This document shows, piece after piece, positions 30,560 to 39,240 of a stretch of 64,000 nt of DNA (within the stretch, counting starts at the first letter, position 1; each line of letters begins with the position of its first letter). The DNA comes from Streptomyces sp. ST2-7A. GTDB lineage: Bacteria > Actinomycetota > Actinomycetes > Streptomycetales > Streptomycetaceae. The notes beneath the pieces were generated by a model. That model had not been told where the DNA came from and searched no databases. It saw only the letters and a list, made by a program, of their open reading frames with translations. The DNA is taken from the NCBI RefSeq assembly GCF_021390475.1, contig NZ_JAJUWS010000017.1:47487-111486 (forward strand). Direction: 5' to 3'. The translations under genes were made by a program, and so were the position numbers.

Positions 30560-31659
30560 TGGGTTCTCCTGTGTCGAACACCCCGAACCACCCCGACGAC
30601 CGCGACGCCACGGACACCCCGGGCACCCCGGAGCTGTCGGGTACACCGGCCGTCCCCCACCAGTCCGAGGGGCCGGCCCCCGTGGAGGGCGAGCGCTCAC
30701 GCCGCGCGTCCCGCAAGGTGGACCGCATCGACCGGCTCGCCGAACTCACCGCGCGCCGGGAGACCACCACCGGCGCCGGACTGTGGGTCGAGGCGTTCCG
30801 CCGACTGCGCACCAGCAAGATGGCGATCATCGGCGCCTGCGTCATCGCGGTCTTCGTCATCCTGGCGATCATCGGCCCGTGGATCGCGCCGTACAGCCCC
30901 ACCGCCCAGAGCTGGCGTGGCGAGGTCTTCCCCAACCGCGGCCTGTTCGTCGGCCCGCGCGGGGAGAACTGGCTGGGCCTGGACCACCTGGGTCGGGACG
31001 TGTTCTCCCGGCTGCTGGTCGGGGCCCGCCAGACCCTGCTGGTCGGTGTCGTGGCCACCCTGATCGGCTTCACCGTCGGCGCCCTGATCGGCGGCGTCTC
31101 CGGTGCGGCCCTGGTCCTGGGCGGACGCACCGGGCAGCGGGTGGACGCCGTCATCATGCGCTTCATCGACATGATGCTCGCCCTGCCCTCCCTGCTGCTG
31201 GCCGTCAGCATCGCCGCGGTCATGGGGCAGAGCCTGACCACCGTCATGATCGCGGTCGGTGTGGTGCAGATCCCGGTCTTCGCCCGATTGCTGCGCGGAG
31301 CCATGCTCGCGCAGGGCGGCAGCGACTACGTGCTGGCCGCCCGGGCCCTGGGCGTGCGGCGCCGGCGCATCGTGATGGCCCACGTGCTGCCCAACTCGCT
31401 GAGCCCGGTCATCGTCCAGGCCACCCTCGCCCTGGCCACCGCCATCATCGAGGCGGCCGCCCTGTCCTTCCTCGGACTGGGCAACCCCGACGCCGCGCAA
31501 CCCGAGTGGGGCGTCATGCTCGCCCAGGCGCAGCGCTTCTTCGACCAGGCGCCCATGCTGGCCGTCTACCCGGCCGTCGGCATCATCATCACCGCGCTCG
31601 GCTTCACCCTGCTGGGCGAGGCCATGCGGGAAGCACTCGACCCGAAACTGCGGAGCTGA
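30559..31659 (+). CDS. Peptide ABC transporter permease, DppC type
   Basis: The second permease half, 366 residues. The first 80 residues are a Pro/Thr/Glu-rich and then Arg-rich cytoplasmic extension, longer than in the E. coli protein. Membrane segments start at MAIIGACVIAVFVILAIIGP. The typical DppC block NWLGLDHLGRDVFSRLLVGA follows, and the EAA loop is DYVLAARALGVRRRRIVMAH with HVLPNSLSPVIVQ. The conserved AALSFLGLGNPDAAQPEWG lies before the last helix. The stop overlaps the next start (TGATG). Confidence 0.92.
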   Translation: MGSPVSNTPNHPDDRDATDTPGTPELSGTPAVPHQSEGPAPVEGERSRRASRKVDRIDRLAELTARRETTTGAGLWVEAFRRLRTSKMAIIGACVIAVFVILAIIGPWIAPYSPTAQSWRGEVFPNRGLFVGPRGENWLGLDHLGRDVFSRLLVGARQTLLVGVVATLIGFTVGALIGGVSGAALVLGGRTGQRVDAVIMRFIDMMLALPSLLLAVSIAAVMGQSLTTVMIAVGVVQIPVFARLLRGAMLAQGGSDYVLAARALGVRRRRIVMAHVLPNSLSPVIVQATLALATAIIEAAALSFLGLGNPDAAQPEWGVMLAQAQRFFDQAPMLAVYPAVGIIITALGFTLLGEAMREALDPKLRS

Positions 31660-32882
31660 TGGGCATGGCACTGCTCACGGTGGACGAACTGTCCGTCACC
31701 TTCACCGCCCGGGGCCGCCGCGACGTCACGGCCGTCTCCGGCGTCTCCTTCGACGTCGCGCAGGGCGAGGTCGTCGGCCTGGTCGGCGAGTCCGGCTGCG
31801 GCAAGTCCGTCACCTCCCTCGCCCTGATGGGGCTGCTGCCCCGCAAGGGCGTGCGGCTCGGCGGCCGGGTCGACTTCGACGGCACCGACCTGCTGACCCT
31901 CTCCCAATCCCGGATGCGCGATCTGCGCGGTCGGCAACTGGCGATGATCTTCCAGGACCCGCTGTCCTCCCTGAACCCGGTCGTCCCGATCGGCGTGCAG
32001 GTCACCGAGATCCTCACCCGGCACCGCGGGATGAGGGGGGCACGCGCCCGCAAGGAGGCCGTCTCCCTGCTGGACCGGGTCGGCATCCCCGACCCGGACC
32101 GGCGACTGAAGGAGTACCCGCACCAGCTCTCCGGCGGCATGCGGCAGCGCGCGCTGATCGCCATGGCGGTGGCCTGCGCGCCCCGGCTGCTCATCGCGGA
32201 CGAGCCGACCACCGCCCTGGACGTCACCATCCAGGCACAGATCCTGGAACTGCTGAGGGAACTGGTCGACCAGGAGGGCACCGCCCTGTTGATGATCACC
32301 CACGACCTCGGTGTGGTCGCCGGGCTCTGCGACCGGGTCAACGTCCTGTACGCCGGGAAGGTGGTGGAGGCCGCCGAACGGCGCCCGCTGTTCTCCGACC
32401 CCGCCCACCCCTACGCGCACGGGCTGCTCGGTTCCATCCCCCGGCTGGACGCCCCGCGCGGGCAGCCGCTCAGCCCCATCCGGGGCTCGATCAACGACAC
32501 CATCGCCTGGGCCGACGGCTGCGCCTTCGCGCCCCGCTGCGACCACTACACCCTGGAGTGTCTGGAGGGCACCCCGGCGTTGGTGGAACCCGAGGGGTTG
32601 GGGCAGCCCGGTCACCTGGTGCGGTGCGTGAACCCGGTGCTGGACAGCTCCGACCTGCACACCCCGCTGCTGGAGACCCCGGTGATGGACGCCTCCGCCG
32701 AGGAGGGCGGCGACCCGGGGGCGGCCGGTGGGCCGGCCGCCGGCACCGAGGCCCCGTCCGGGGCCGCGACCTCCGGCATCCCCGGGCACGACGGGGTCTC
32801 CGACGCCGGTACCGGCAGCACCCCCGACACCGACCCCGGGGCGACACCCGGCAGCGAACCCGGGAAGGACACCCCCGCATGA
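31659..32882 (+). CDS. Peptide ABC transporter ATP-binding protein, DppD type
   Basis: A 407-residue nucleotide-binding subunit. Walker A is GLVGESGCGKSVTS, the Q-loop sits in MIFQDPLSSLNP, the signature is QLSGGMRQRALIAMA, Walker B is LLIADEPTTALD and the H-loop is MITHDLGVV. The oligopeptide-family C-terminal domain (DPAHPYAHGLLGSIPRL) follows, with a cysteine cluster (CAFAPRC, LEC, VRC) like that proposed to hold an iron-sulfur cluster in some OppD/DppD proteins. The last 80 residues are an extra Gly/Ala/Pro/Asp-rich tail of unknown use. The ATG at 31659 overlaps the previous stop; ATG 31665 is an alternative. Confidence 0.92.
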   Translation: MGMALLTVDELSVTFTARGRRDVTAVSGVSFDVAQGEVVGLVGESGCGKSVTSLALMGLLPRKGVRLGGRVDFDGTDLLTLSQSRMRDLRGRQLAMIFQDPLSSLNPVVPIGVQVTEILTRHRGMRGARARKEAVSLLDRVGIPDPDRRLKEYPHQLSGGMRQRALIAMAVACAPRLLIADEPTTALDVTIQAQILELLRELVDQEGTALLMITHDLGVVAGLCDRVNVLYAGKVVEAAERRPLFSDPAHPYAHGLLGSIPRLDAPRGQPLSPIRGSINDTIAWADGCAFAPRCDHYTLECLEGTPALVEPEGLGQPGHLVRCVNPVLDSSDLHTPLLETPVMDASAEEGGDPGAAGGPAAGTEAPSGAATSGIPGHDGVSDAGTGSTPDTDPGATPGSEPGKDTPA

Positions 32883-33919
32883 CCACCCTGCTCGAGCTGA
32901 AGGACCTCAAGGTCCACTTCCCGGTCCGCAAGGGCATCCTCTTCGACCGCACCGTCGGGCACGTCTACGCCGTGGACGGCGTCTCGCTGAGCGTCGAGGC
33001 GGGACAGACCTACGGCCTGGTCGGCGAGTCCGGCTGCGGCAAGACCACCCTGGGCCGGGCCGTGCTGCGGCTGGTGGACATCACCGACGGCGCCGCCGTC
33101 TTCGACGGCACCGACCTCGCCCGGCTCCCCGAGGAGGAGATGCGTCGTTCCCGCCGCCGTCTCCAGATGGTCTTCCAGGACCCGCTGGGCAGCCTCAACC
33201 CCCGGCAGAACATCGAGTCCATCCTCGCCGAGGGGATGGCCGCGCACGGCATCGGCGCCAACCGCGAGGAACGCCGGGCGAAGATCTCCGAGATCCTGGA
33301 GCGCGTCGGTCTGCCCGCCGGCTCCCTGTCCCGCTACCCCCACGAGTTCTCCGGCGGGCAGCGGCAGCGCATCGGTATCGCCCGGGCGCTGGTCCTGGAG
33401 CCCGATCTGATCATCTGCGACGAGCCGGTCTCGGCCCTGGACGTCTCCATCCAGGCGCAGGTCATCAACCTGCTGGAGGAACTCCAGGAGTCGATGGGCC
33501 TCACCTACCTGGTGATCGCCCACGACCTGGCGGTCGTCCGGCACATCTCCGACGTCATCGGGGTGATGTATCTGGGAGCCCTGGTGGAGGAGGCACCCAG
33601 CGACGAGATCTACTCCGAGCCGCGCCACCCCTACACCAGGGCGCTGATGTCGGCGGTGCCGGTCCCCGACCCCGAGGTGGAGGACAGCCGCGAGCGCATC
33701 CTGCTCACCGGCGACCTGCCCTCACCGGCCAACCCGCCCACCGGTTGCCGCTTCCACACCCGGTGCCCGTGGCGGCAGGAGACCCGCTGCGACACCGAAC
33801 GCCCCGCGCTGCGGGACGTGGGCGGCGGGCACAAGGTGGCCTGCCACTGGGCCGAGGGCATCGCCGACGGCACCGTCACCCCCACCACCGAGTTGGCCCC
33901 CACGCTGCTCAAGGAGTGA
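32879..33919 (+). CDS. Peptide ABC transporter ATP-binding protein, DppF type
   Basis: The second ATPase, 346 residues. It has GLVGESGCGKTTLGRAVLRL (Walker A), MVFQDPLGSLNPRQNI (Q-loop), FSGGQRQRIGIARAL (signature), LIICDEPVSALDVSIQAQ (Walker B) and IAHDLAVVRHISD (H-loop). The C-terminal oligo_HPY region is EPRHPYTRALMSAVPVPDPE. It also ends in a cysteine set (GCRFHTRCPWRQETRCD and VACHW). It starts in an ATGA overlap with the preceding gene. Together with the binding protein and two permeases it makes a complete importer. A double hairpin follows the stop. Confidence 0.93.
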   Translation: MTTLLELKDLKVHFPVRKGILFDRTVGHVYAVDGVSLSVEAGQTYGLVGESGCGKTTLGRAVLRLVDITDGAAVFDGTDLARLPEEEMRRSRRRLQMVFQDPLGSLNPRQNIESILAEGMAAHGIGANREERRAKISEILERVGLPAGSLSRYPHEFSGGQRQRIGIARALVLEPDLIICDEPVSALDVSIQAQVINLLEELQESMGLTYLVIAHDLAVVRHISDVIGVMYLGALVEEAPSDEIYSEPRHPYTRALMSAVPVPDPEVEDSRERILLTGDLPSPANPPTGCRFHTRCPWRQETRCDTERPALRDVGGGHKVACHWAEGIADGTVTPTTELAPTLLKE

Positions 33920-33993
33920 GCCGCCGGGCCCTCCCGGCGGCGTCGCGGCGCGGCCCCGGTCGCTCCGTCCCTCCGGACGGCGCGACCGGGGCC
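33920..33993. terminator. Double hairpin after the peptide ABC operon
   Basis: A 9-bp stem (33920-33928 and 33933-33941) begins at the stop codon. A longer structure follows, with an outer 12-bp stem (33952-33963 and 33982-33993) enclosing a 6-bp inner stem (33965-33970 and 33975-33980). It lies between convergent genes and can serve both. Confidence 0.75.
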
Positions 33994-34001
33994 CGCGCCT
34001 C

Positions 34002-34490
34002 TCAGCGGGCCTCGCCGCGCATCAGCCACCGCCGCACCCCGACCTCGAGCAGCAGGGTGCGCTCGCCCGCCTCGTAGGGCTCCCGGGGGTCCCGGTCGTA
34101 CTTGGTGATGTACGCCGCCACCACCTCCGGTGGGAAGTCCTCCCGGTGGACGCGGACCTCCCCCTCGGCCACCACCGGACGGTCACCGTCCTCCAGCGCC
34201 AGGGAGACACGTGCCGAACGGGCCACCAGACGGGCTTTCACCGAAGAGGCGTGCACGCCGATCCACCACCGCTCCCGCAGGAAGACGAACCACACGGGCG
34301 TCACGTGCGGGGAGCCGTCGGCGCGCACACAGCACAGCCAGACGTTCCGCTCCCGGGCCAGACGGTCGGAAAGGTCCGCCCCGGCCCCGGGGGGCCGGGG
34401 GGCCTCGGGGGTGTCGGGGGTGTCGGGTGCGTTCGGGACATCCGGGGTGTCGGGGCCCGGGGGGACGGACGGTTTCCGTGACGAGGTCAT
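34002..34490 (-). CDS. Pyridoxamine-5'-phosphate-oxidase-like (split-barrel) protein
   Basis: A 162-residue protein. After a Pro/Asp-rich N-terminal tail of about 40 residues comes a PPOX-type split beta-barrel: RNVWLCCVRADGSPHVTPVW, RERWWIGVHASSVKARLVAR, SARVSLALEDGDRPVVAEGE and a C-terminal strand. In actinobacteria this fold binds FMN, F420 or haem; the sequence alone does not decide which, nor the substrate. The ATG at 34490 follows AAT-GGGGTG. The frame is open upstream, but the preceding 43 codons look non-coding. It converges with the peptide ABC operon. Confidence 0.75.
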   Translation of the reverse strand: MTSSRKPSVPPGPDTPDVPNAPDTPDTPEAPRPPGAGADLSDRLARERNVWLCCVRADGSPHVTPVWFVFLRERWWIGVHASSVKARLVARSARVSLALEDGDRPVVAEGEVRVHREDFPPEVVAAYITKYDRDPREPYEAGERTLLLEVGVRRWLMRGEAR

Positions 34491-34618
34491 CACCCCATTC
34501 CACCCGCTCGGCCGGTCCGGAGCCCCGGACCGGCGCGGTGTCTTCCCTCCGCCTTTCGTCCCGGGCCCCGTTCGGACCGCCCGCCCGCCCGCCTTCCGTT
34601 CCGCGGTCGGACACGGCA

Positions 34619-34662
34619 CGCGGCCGGTGTCCTCCCGGTGGGGCGGGAGGACACCGGCCGCG
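34619..34662 (-). terminator. 19-bp perfect terminator after the carboxypeptidase gene
   Basis: An exact 19-bp inverted repeat (34619-34637 and 34644-34662) with a 6-nt loop lies 39 bp after the stop of the M14 gene. One of the best terminator candidates in the window. Confidence 0.8.
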
Positions 34663-34701
34663 CGGTGGAGCGGGCGGCACGGGATCAGGCGGCGCGCCTC
34701 A

Positions 34702-36048
34702 TCACGTGGTGCAGAGCTGCGGCTTGCCGATGGAGCGGTACATGCAGTCGGCGTTCTCCAGGAGGATCAGCACGGCCTCACGGTTGCGCGCGGTCTCCCG
34801 GTTGATGACGCTGCCCGGGGGATAGAAGCCGCCCTGGCTCGCCGTCCTCGGGTACATCTCGAAGGTGTAGGACCAGATGCGCTGGTTACCCCACATCCAG
34901 TCACTGATGCTGCCGTCGGTGATGTACAGGTCGCTGGACTGCTGCGGCCGGTAACCGTTGCTCGCGGCCATCTGCCGGCCCACCGTGGCGAAGACGTTGT
35001 GCTGGTCCTGGTTCAGACCCGTCGCGGTGTCGTTGTAGGTGTAGCCGAAGGGCCACAGGATCAGCTCGCTGTAGGTGTGGAAGTCGATGTGCGCGGTGAT
35101 CTGCTGGCGGCCGCCGATCACCCGGCTGCGCACGAAGTTGGTCAGCACCCGGGTCTCGGGGGCGGACTCGGCGCTCGGGCCCCGGTAGGTGTCGCTGGCC
35201 GGGTTGGTCGAGGACCCGCCGCAGCAACCCCACAGGTAGGCGAAGTTCCGGTTGATGTCGGTGCCGATGGCGGTGGAGCCGGAGTTGGGCTGCCGGTTCT
35301 TGCGCCAGTTCCGGAAGGTACCGGAGTCCTGGTCCCAGACCTTTCCGTCGGGGTTGAGGGTCGGGATGATCCAGATCTCACGGGTGTTCATCATGTTGGT
35401 GATGCGCGAGTCCTGCCCGTACCCGGTGGCGAACTCGTTCATCAGGTAGAGCGCCATCTCGGTGGTCAGGTGCTCACGGGCGTGCATGTTGTGGCTGAAC
35501 AGCACCTCGGGACGGTTGTGGTCGACCCGGGCGTTGTTGCTCATCTTGACCGCGATGATCTCGCGGCCTTGGTGCGAGCGGCCGATGACCTGGCGGGTCA
35601 TCAGGTTCGGGTGGCGGGAGACCAGTGAGTTCACCGTCGCCGTCATCTGGGCGTAGCTGGTGTACTGCGAGGGGGTGGAGGTGACGGAGAAGTCACCACC
35701 GCCGGAGGCGTCCTGCGGAAGGGCGTCCGGCACGGCCTGCGGGATCTCATCCAGCAGGTAGCCCATGCTCCGCAGCCGCTTGGCGGTGGCCTTGTCGGCG
35801 GTGACGGTCACCGAGTGGTCGTCGACCGCGTCGATGGACACGCCGTGGGCGGCGAGGACGGAACGCTGGGTGGCGGAGGAGACGCCGCGCACCTCGTAGA
35901 CGCCGGGGATCTCCTCGGCCGTGGTCCGGGTGTCGGGGGCGGCGTCGGTGCCGACGGCGGCGGCCTGCGCCCCGAGGGTCACGGCCATGGCCAGTGAGAG
36001 GGCGGCGGCGGCGGTGGCGGTGAAGCGGCCGCGCAGGGGTATTCGCAT
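34702..36048 (-). CDS. Secreted zinc carboxypeptidase, M14 family
   Basis: An exported metallopeptidase of 448 residues that trims C-terminal amino acids, like the carboxypeptidases T/SG of actinobacteria. A signal peptide (MRIPLRGRFTATAAAALSLA onward) is followed by a propeptide of about 90 residues (EIPGVYEVRGVSS to MGYLLDEIP). The catalytic domain has the zinc ligands in SHNMHAREHLTTEMA (HxxE) and AHIDFHTYSELILWPFG (His), the substrate-binding DINRNFAYLWGCCGG, and the catalytic Glu in YTFEMYPRT. The C-terminal Cys pair in ADCMYRSIGKPQLC may form a disulfide. The ATG at 36048 has GGAGACGCG upstream. It is functionally in keeping with the peptide importer 700 bp away, which could take up its products. 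Confidence 0.93.
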   Translation of the reverse strand: MRIPLRGRFTATAAAALSLAMAVTLGAQAAAVGTDAAPDTRTTAEEIPGVYEVRGVSSATQRSVLAAHGVSIDAVDDHSVTVTADKATAKRLRSMGYLLDEIPQAVPDALPQDASGGGDFSVTSTPSQYTSYAQMTATVNSLVSRHPNLMTRQVIGRSHQGREIIAVKMSNNARVDHNRPEVLFSHNMHAREHLTTEMALYLMNEFATGYGQDSRITNMMNTREIWIIPTLNPDGKVWDQDSGTFRNWRKNRQPNSGSTAIGTDINRNFAYLWGCCGGSSTNPASDTYRGPSAESAPETRVLTNFVRSRVIGGRQQITAHIDFHTYSELILWPFGYTYNDTATGLNQDQHNVFATVGRQMAASNGYRPQQSSDLYITDGSISDWMWGNQRIWSYTFEMYPRTASQGGFYPPGSVINRETARNREAVLILLENADCMYRSIGKPQLCTT

Positions 36049-36571
36049 CGCGTCTCCGGGGGTGTCCAGTGCGACGGGCGGGGGGATGCGCGTCGGTGGG
36101 GCGCGCGGGGCACATCGTGGCCGAATGGCATGGACGGGTCAAGGATGCGAATCCGGCCGTCCCGAACCCGCCGGTAAGCCCCCGACCAGCGGTGTTATCG
36201 CCGGTTTGCGGACGGTTCGGCGCTTCCTCGGCTTGGTTTACCCGCCGGTCAAACGAAGCGGAGGGGGAACGGCCGGTTCCCGTCGCGAAAGGCCTTTCGG
36301 GAACGCGCCGGCGCCCCTCGGTGCCATCGGGCTCCCACCCCCGGCGCGCCCCTTCGGTCCGCTTCCGCCGGCCCCTTCCCATATCCGGCGCTCTTCGTCG
36401 CCGGGGCGAGCGCCGGCTCTCCCCGGCGGTGTCGCGCCGGTGGGGGTGATCGAGGGGCGTTGCCCGCAAGGGGGTTCGGCGAGGACGGGGCCGCTGCCCG
36501 GCACCTCGACGCGTCGTGTCCCCGGCCCGGACGCCCCCACCGGGGCGACACTGTCCCGGGGCGACCGCCGG
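36049..36571. other. Intergenic region between carboxypeptidase and DUF89 genes
   Basis: 523 bp with no supported gene. It must hold the carboxypeptidase promoter. A GGTTTACC-like patch near 36234-36242 is the only AT-richer spot; no paired promoter boxes were convincing. Confidence 0.4.
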
Positions 36572-37810
36572 TCAGCCGCCGGCGGTCTGGACGACGGCGT
36601 GGGCGCCGGAGATCCGCCAGCCGTCCTCCGTGGCGGTCAGTCGGTTCACCGTCCCCGCCGACAGCCCCGTCACCACGTCCGACTTCAACAGCCGCAGCGC
36701 CACCAGCGGCGAGGGGAAGTGCGCCACCAACGGCGCGAACGGCGTGGTCGCCGGCCACAGTCGGTCCCCGACCAGCCGCCGGTAGTTCAGGTCGCCCTTG
36801 AGCAGGGTCACCGAGCATTCCGCCAACCCGGCCCGCAGGTCGGCGGGCATCTCCGCGAAGGACAGCGGCGCGCAGAAGAACGGATGGGCGGAGATCGTCA
36901 ACCGCCCGGTCCCGATCGCCTCCCACAACCGTTCCCCGATGCCCGCCGCGCGCCCGGGGCCGAAGGACAGCCGCCGCACGCCGTGCATCACGTCCGCGAG
37001 CACCGCGTCCGAGACGTAGTACGGCGCCGGCTTCACGTGCAGAGCCACCCGGCCGGCCAGGCCGTGCACCAACAGGTGGTCGATCAGGGCCAGATCGGCG
37101 ATCAGTTCCCGACCACTGTTGTCCGCGATCACCGCGACCGTCCCCGGCCCCTCCGGTCCCGGCTCCAGGAGTTCCCGCGCCGCCGTGATCTCGTCCACCA
37201 CCAAGGCGGCCTCGCCCTCGCCGAGACCGCCGCCGGAGATCATCTCGAAACTCAGGTCGGCCCGGTTGGCCTGCACCGAGGCGAGCAGGAACGCCCGCAA
37301 CCGGTCCTCCGCCGGGCGCGCGCCCAGGTCGTGCAGGACCTCCAACAGGGTGTCCACGCCCCCGCTCCGCAGCTCGGCGTGCTTGACCGGCGCGAAGGGG
37401 TCCAGCCCGCGCCACGGGCCGGGGCCGAAGTGCGAGACGGCTTCCAGCAGGCGCCGGTAGAAGAAGCTCTCGGCCCACAGGAACGGGACGTCCAACCACC
37501 GACGGCCGTGGTGCGGGTACCCCCACTCCGCCCACTGCTCGTGCTCGTGCGCGTCGGCCGGCAGGGGGGTGATGTCCCCGCCGTCGATCTCGGTCAGCAG
37601 CACGTCCAGCGCCCGCTGTTGCTCCGCGCCGTAAGGGAAGGACCGGCGGACCCGGTCGACCAGCGCGGGATGGCGCTCCTCCAGCACGCTCCGGGGGAAC
37701 GAGCCCGGGATGTTGCCCCGGATGACCGGGGCCTCGTCGTCCGCTCCGGGACGTCCGCCGCCGACACCGGCGGTGCCGTCCTCGCCGTCGGGGGTGAGTG
37801 CTGCGTTCAC
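36572..37810 (-). CDS. DUF89/ARMT1-family damage-control phosphatase-like protein
   Basis: A 412-residue cytoplasmic protein of the DUF89 metal-dependent phosphatase family, whose characterised members remove phosphate from damaged or excess sugar-phosphate-type metabolites. Diagnostic segments are AVIADNSGRELIADLALIDH (the Asp-Asn metal site), HVKPAPYYVSDAVLADVMHG and VTLLKGDLNYRRLVGDRLWP. The N-terminal helical part includes RRWLDVPFLWAESFFYRRLL. The GTG at 37810 has AAGGGAAG 7-8 nt upstream and begins the conserved part; the frame is open 54 codons further. The substrate is unknown. A role in cleaning up phosphosugars from the nearby glycogen pathways is only a guess. Confidence 0.85.
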   Translation of the reverse strand: MNAALTPDGEDGTAGVGGGRPGADDEAPVIRGNIPGSFPRSVLEERHPALVDRVRRSFPYGAEQQRALDVLLTEIDGGDITPLPADAHEHEQWAEWGYPHHGRRWLDVPFLWAESFFYRRLLEAVSHFGPGPWRGLDPFAPVKHAELRSGGVDTLLEVLHDLGARPAEDRLRAFLLASVQANRADLSFEMISGGGLGEGEAALVVDEITAARELLEPGPEGPGTVAVIADNSGRELIADLALIDHLLVHGLAGRVALHVKPAPYYVSDAVLADVMHGVRRLSFGPGRAAGIGERLWEAIGTGRLTISAHPFFCAPLSFAEMPADLRAGLAECSVTLLKGDLNYRRLVGDRLWPATTPFAPLVAHFPSPLVALRLLKSDVVTGLSAGTVNRLTATEDGWRISGAHAVVQTAGG

Positions 37811-38105
37811 GCGGGTCTTCCCTTCCCTGGCGTTCCCGTCCCGCCGGGTGCCCCGGGTCCCGGTGCCCCGGTGTCGGTGGGGGCGGACCCGGGGCCCGTA
37901 TCCCCCGGTGGGTCCTTCCCGGCGATCCTGCCCCGCCCCGCCTCCCGCGCCACCCCCGACGCGCCCCCGCACGGATGTGCGGCTCCGGCGGGGGCCGGCC
38001 GGGACCCCGTCCGTTCGCCGCGTCCCGGGTGCCGGTGGGGCCGAGTGGTCGTACGGTCGGACTCCGGTGATCGGTCCGCGTCGGGCCCCGGGCGAGGAGA
38101 AGGTC

Positions 38106-38700
38106 GTGGCCGTTCATCGGGCGGAGAGTGACGGAGCGGAGGGCCCCGAGCGGAACGCGGGGCCCGTCAACCCCTTCCACGGGCCGGTGAGCCCCGCGGC
38201 CGACATGCTCGGCGCTCCCCGGAGCACCTGCCGGAGGAGAGTCGGCCCTCCGGGCGAACCACCTCGGCGGCGGGACGCCCACCTTCGCCCTCGACTTCTC
38301 CCGCCCCGGAGCACAGGTGGCCGCGCGGTGTCTCACCTCCGTCCGTCCGGGGCGGGAGGGATTCCGCGCCGTGCAGCGGACCATCCGGGAGGCCGCCCGC
38401 ACCCCGGCCGGCGGCGTCGGGGAACCGGGGGACTTCCGGATGCTCACACGGGGGAGGATCTGCCGGTCCTGACCTTCACCACCGCGCCGCACGTCACGGC
38501 CCACGACATCTTCGACGTCTCCCGGTCCTCCCGGGAGCACGGATGGCTCGTTCCCGCCTATGCCTTTCCGTCGAACCGCCGGGATCTCTCGGTTCCGGGA
38601 GTGGGTTGTCGCAACGGCTCCAGCGGGAATCCGGCGTCGGTGCCCGTGGAGGCCCGGGGCGGATTCTTCCGCGACCGCGGCGCGGGGCCGACGCGGGCGC
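38106..38700 (+). pseudogene. gadB: Glutamate decarboxylase remnant (internal deletion, frameshifts)
   Basis: Three pieces of a GAD-type PLP decarboxylase lie in order. A GTG at 38106 with GAGGAGAAGGTC before it opens an N-terminal piece (AVHRAESDGAEGP ... VNPFHG) like the start of streptomycete GAD proteins. In another frame, 38254 to about 38445 reads NHLGGGTPTFALDFSRPGAQ and REGFRAVQRTIREA. The first frame then resumes at about 38449 with GEDLPVLTFTTAPHVTAHDI, SRSSREHGWLVPAYAFPSNR and VGCRNG. The central roughly 270 residues with the PLP lysine are absent, so the product cannot be active. The reading frame changes twice and the extreme C-terminus is unrecognisable. It is a clear gene relic. 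Confidence 0.85.
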
Positions 38701-39240
38701 CGGTGAGGGGAATCACGCGGACCGCGAACGGGCGACGACTTTCCACCGCCGAGTCGCCTCGTCCGGTCGCGCCACCGGATTGTGCCACCGGTTCCCGGGC
38801 AGCCGGCCCCGGGTGCCCGGGAGGTCCCATCCTCCCGACACGCCCGGGCCGGTGGACGGGACGGAGAGGGGTCGGCCGGGACATTCGGGGCGGGTGCGGG
38901 AGGGGTAACAATGCCCGCGCACAGGTTCGTTGACCACGGTGGATGGTCCTTCGCCACGGCCGTGACCCGTGCGGCCCCGATCCCCGCCGGAACCCCAAGG
39001 AGTTCCCGAGTTCCTCCCCAAAACGCTTTTCCGAGTCGAAAAAAGAGGACAATGAAAATTCCGCACCCCGAATAAAGGGCTGTGGGGCCCGCCGACGCCT
39101 CCCCGTTCCACGGGAGTCACGGAGGGTGGAAAACGCCGGGGAAGATTACGGTGAGGGGGTATGTACGCGATCGTTGCCCGCAGGAAACAGTTGTACCAGT
39201 GGTGAAGAGGTGAAGGAGCCCACACTGGGGGCTCCCGACC
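38701..39240. promoter_or_regulatory. Upstream region of the SpoIIE operon
   Basis: No gene is supported. The 39015-39080 interval is markedly AT-richer than the rest (TTTTCC ... GAAAAAAG, AATGAAAATT, AATAAA) and is the likely promoter zone. A short stem, GGAGCCC (39215-39221) with GGGCTCC (39229-39235), ends 5 bp before the GTG of the phosphatase gene and could hide its translation start, since no normal ribosome-binding site is visible there. Confidence 0.4.

Noticed and set aside
38106..38933. A functional glutamate decarboxylase or novel small protein in the GAD relic
   Set aside because: The central region with the PLP lysine is missing and the recognisable parts lie in two frames.
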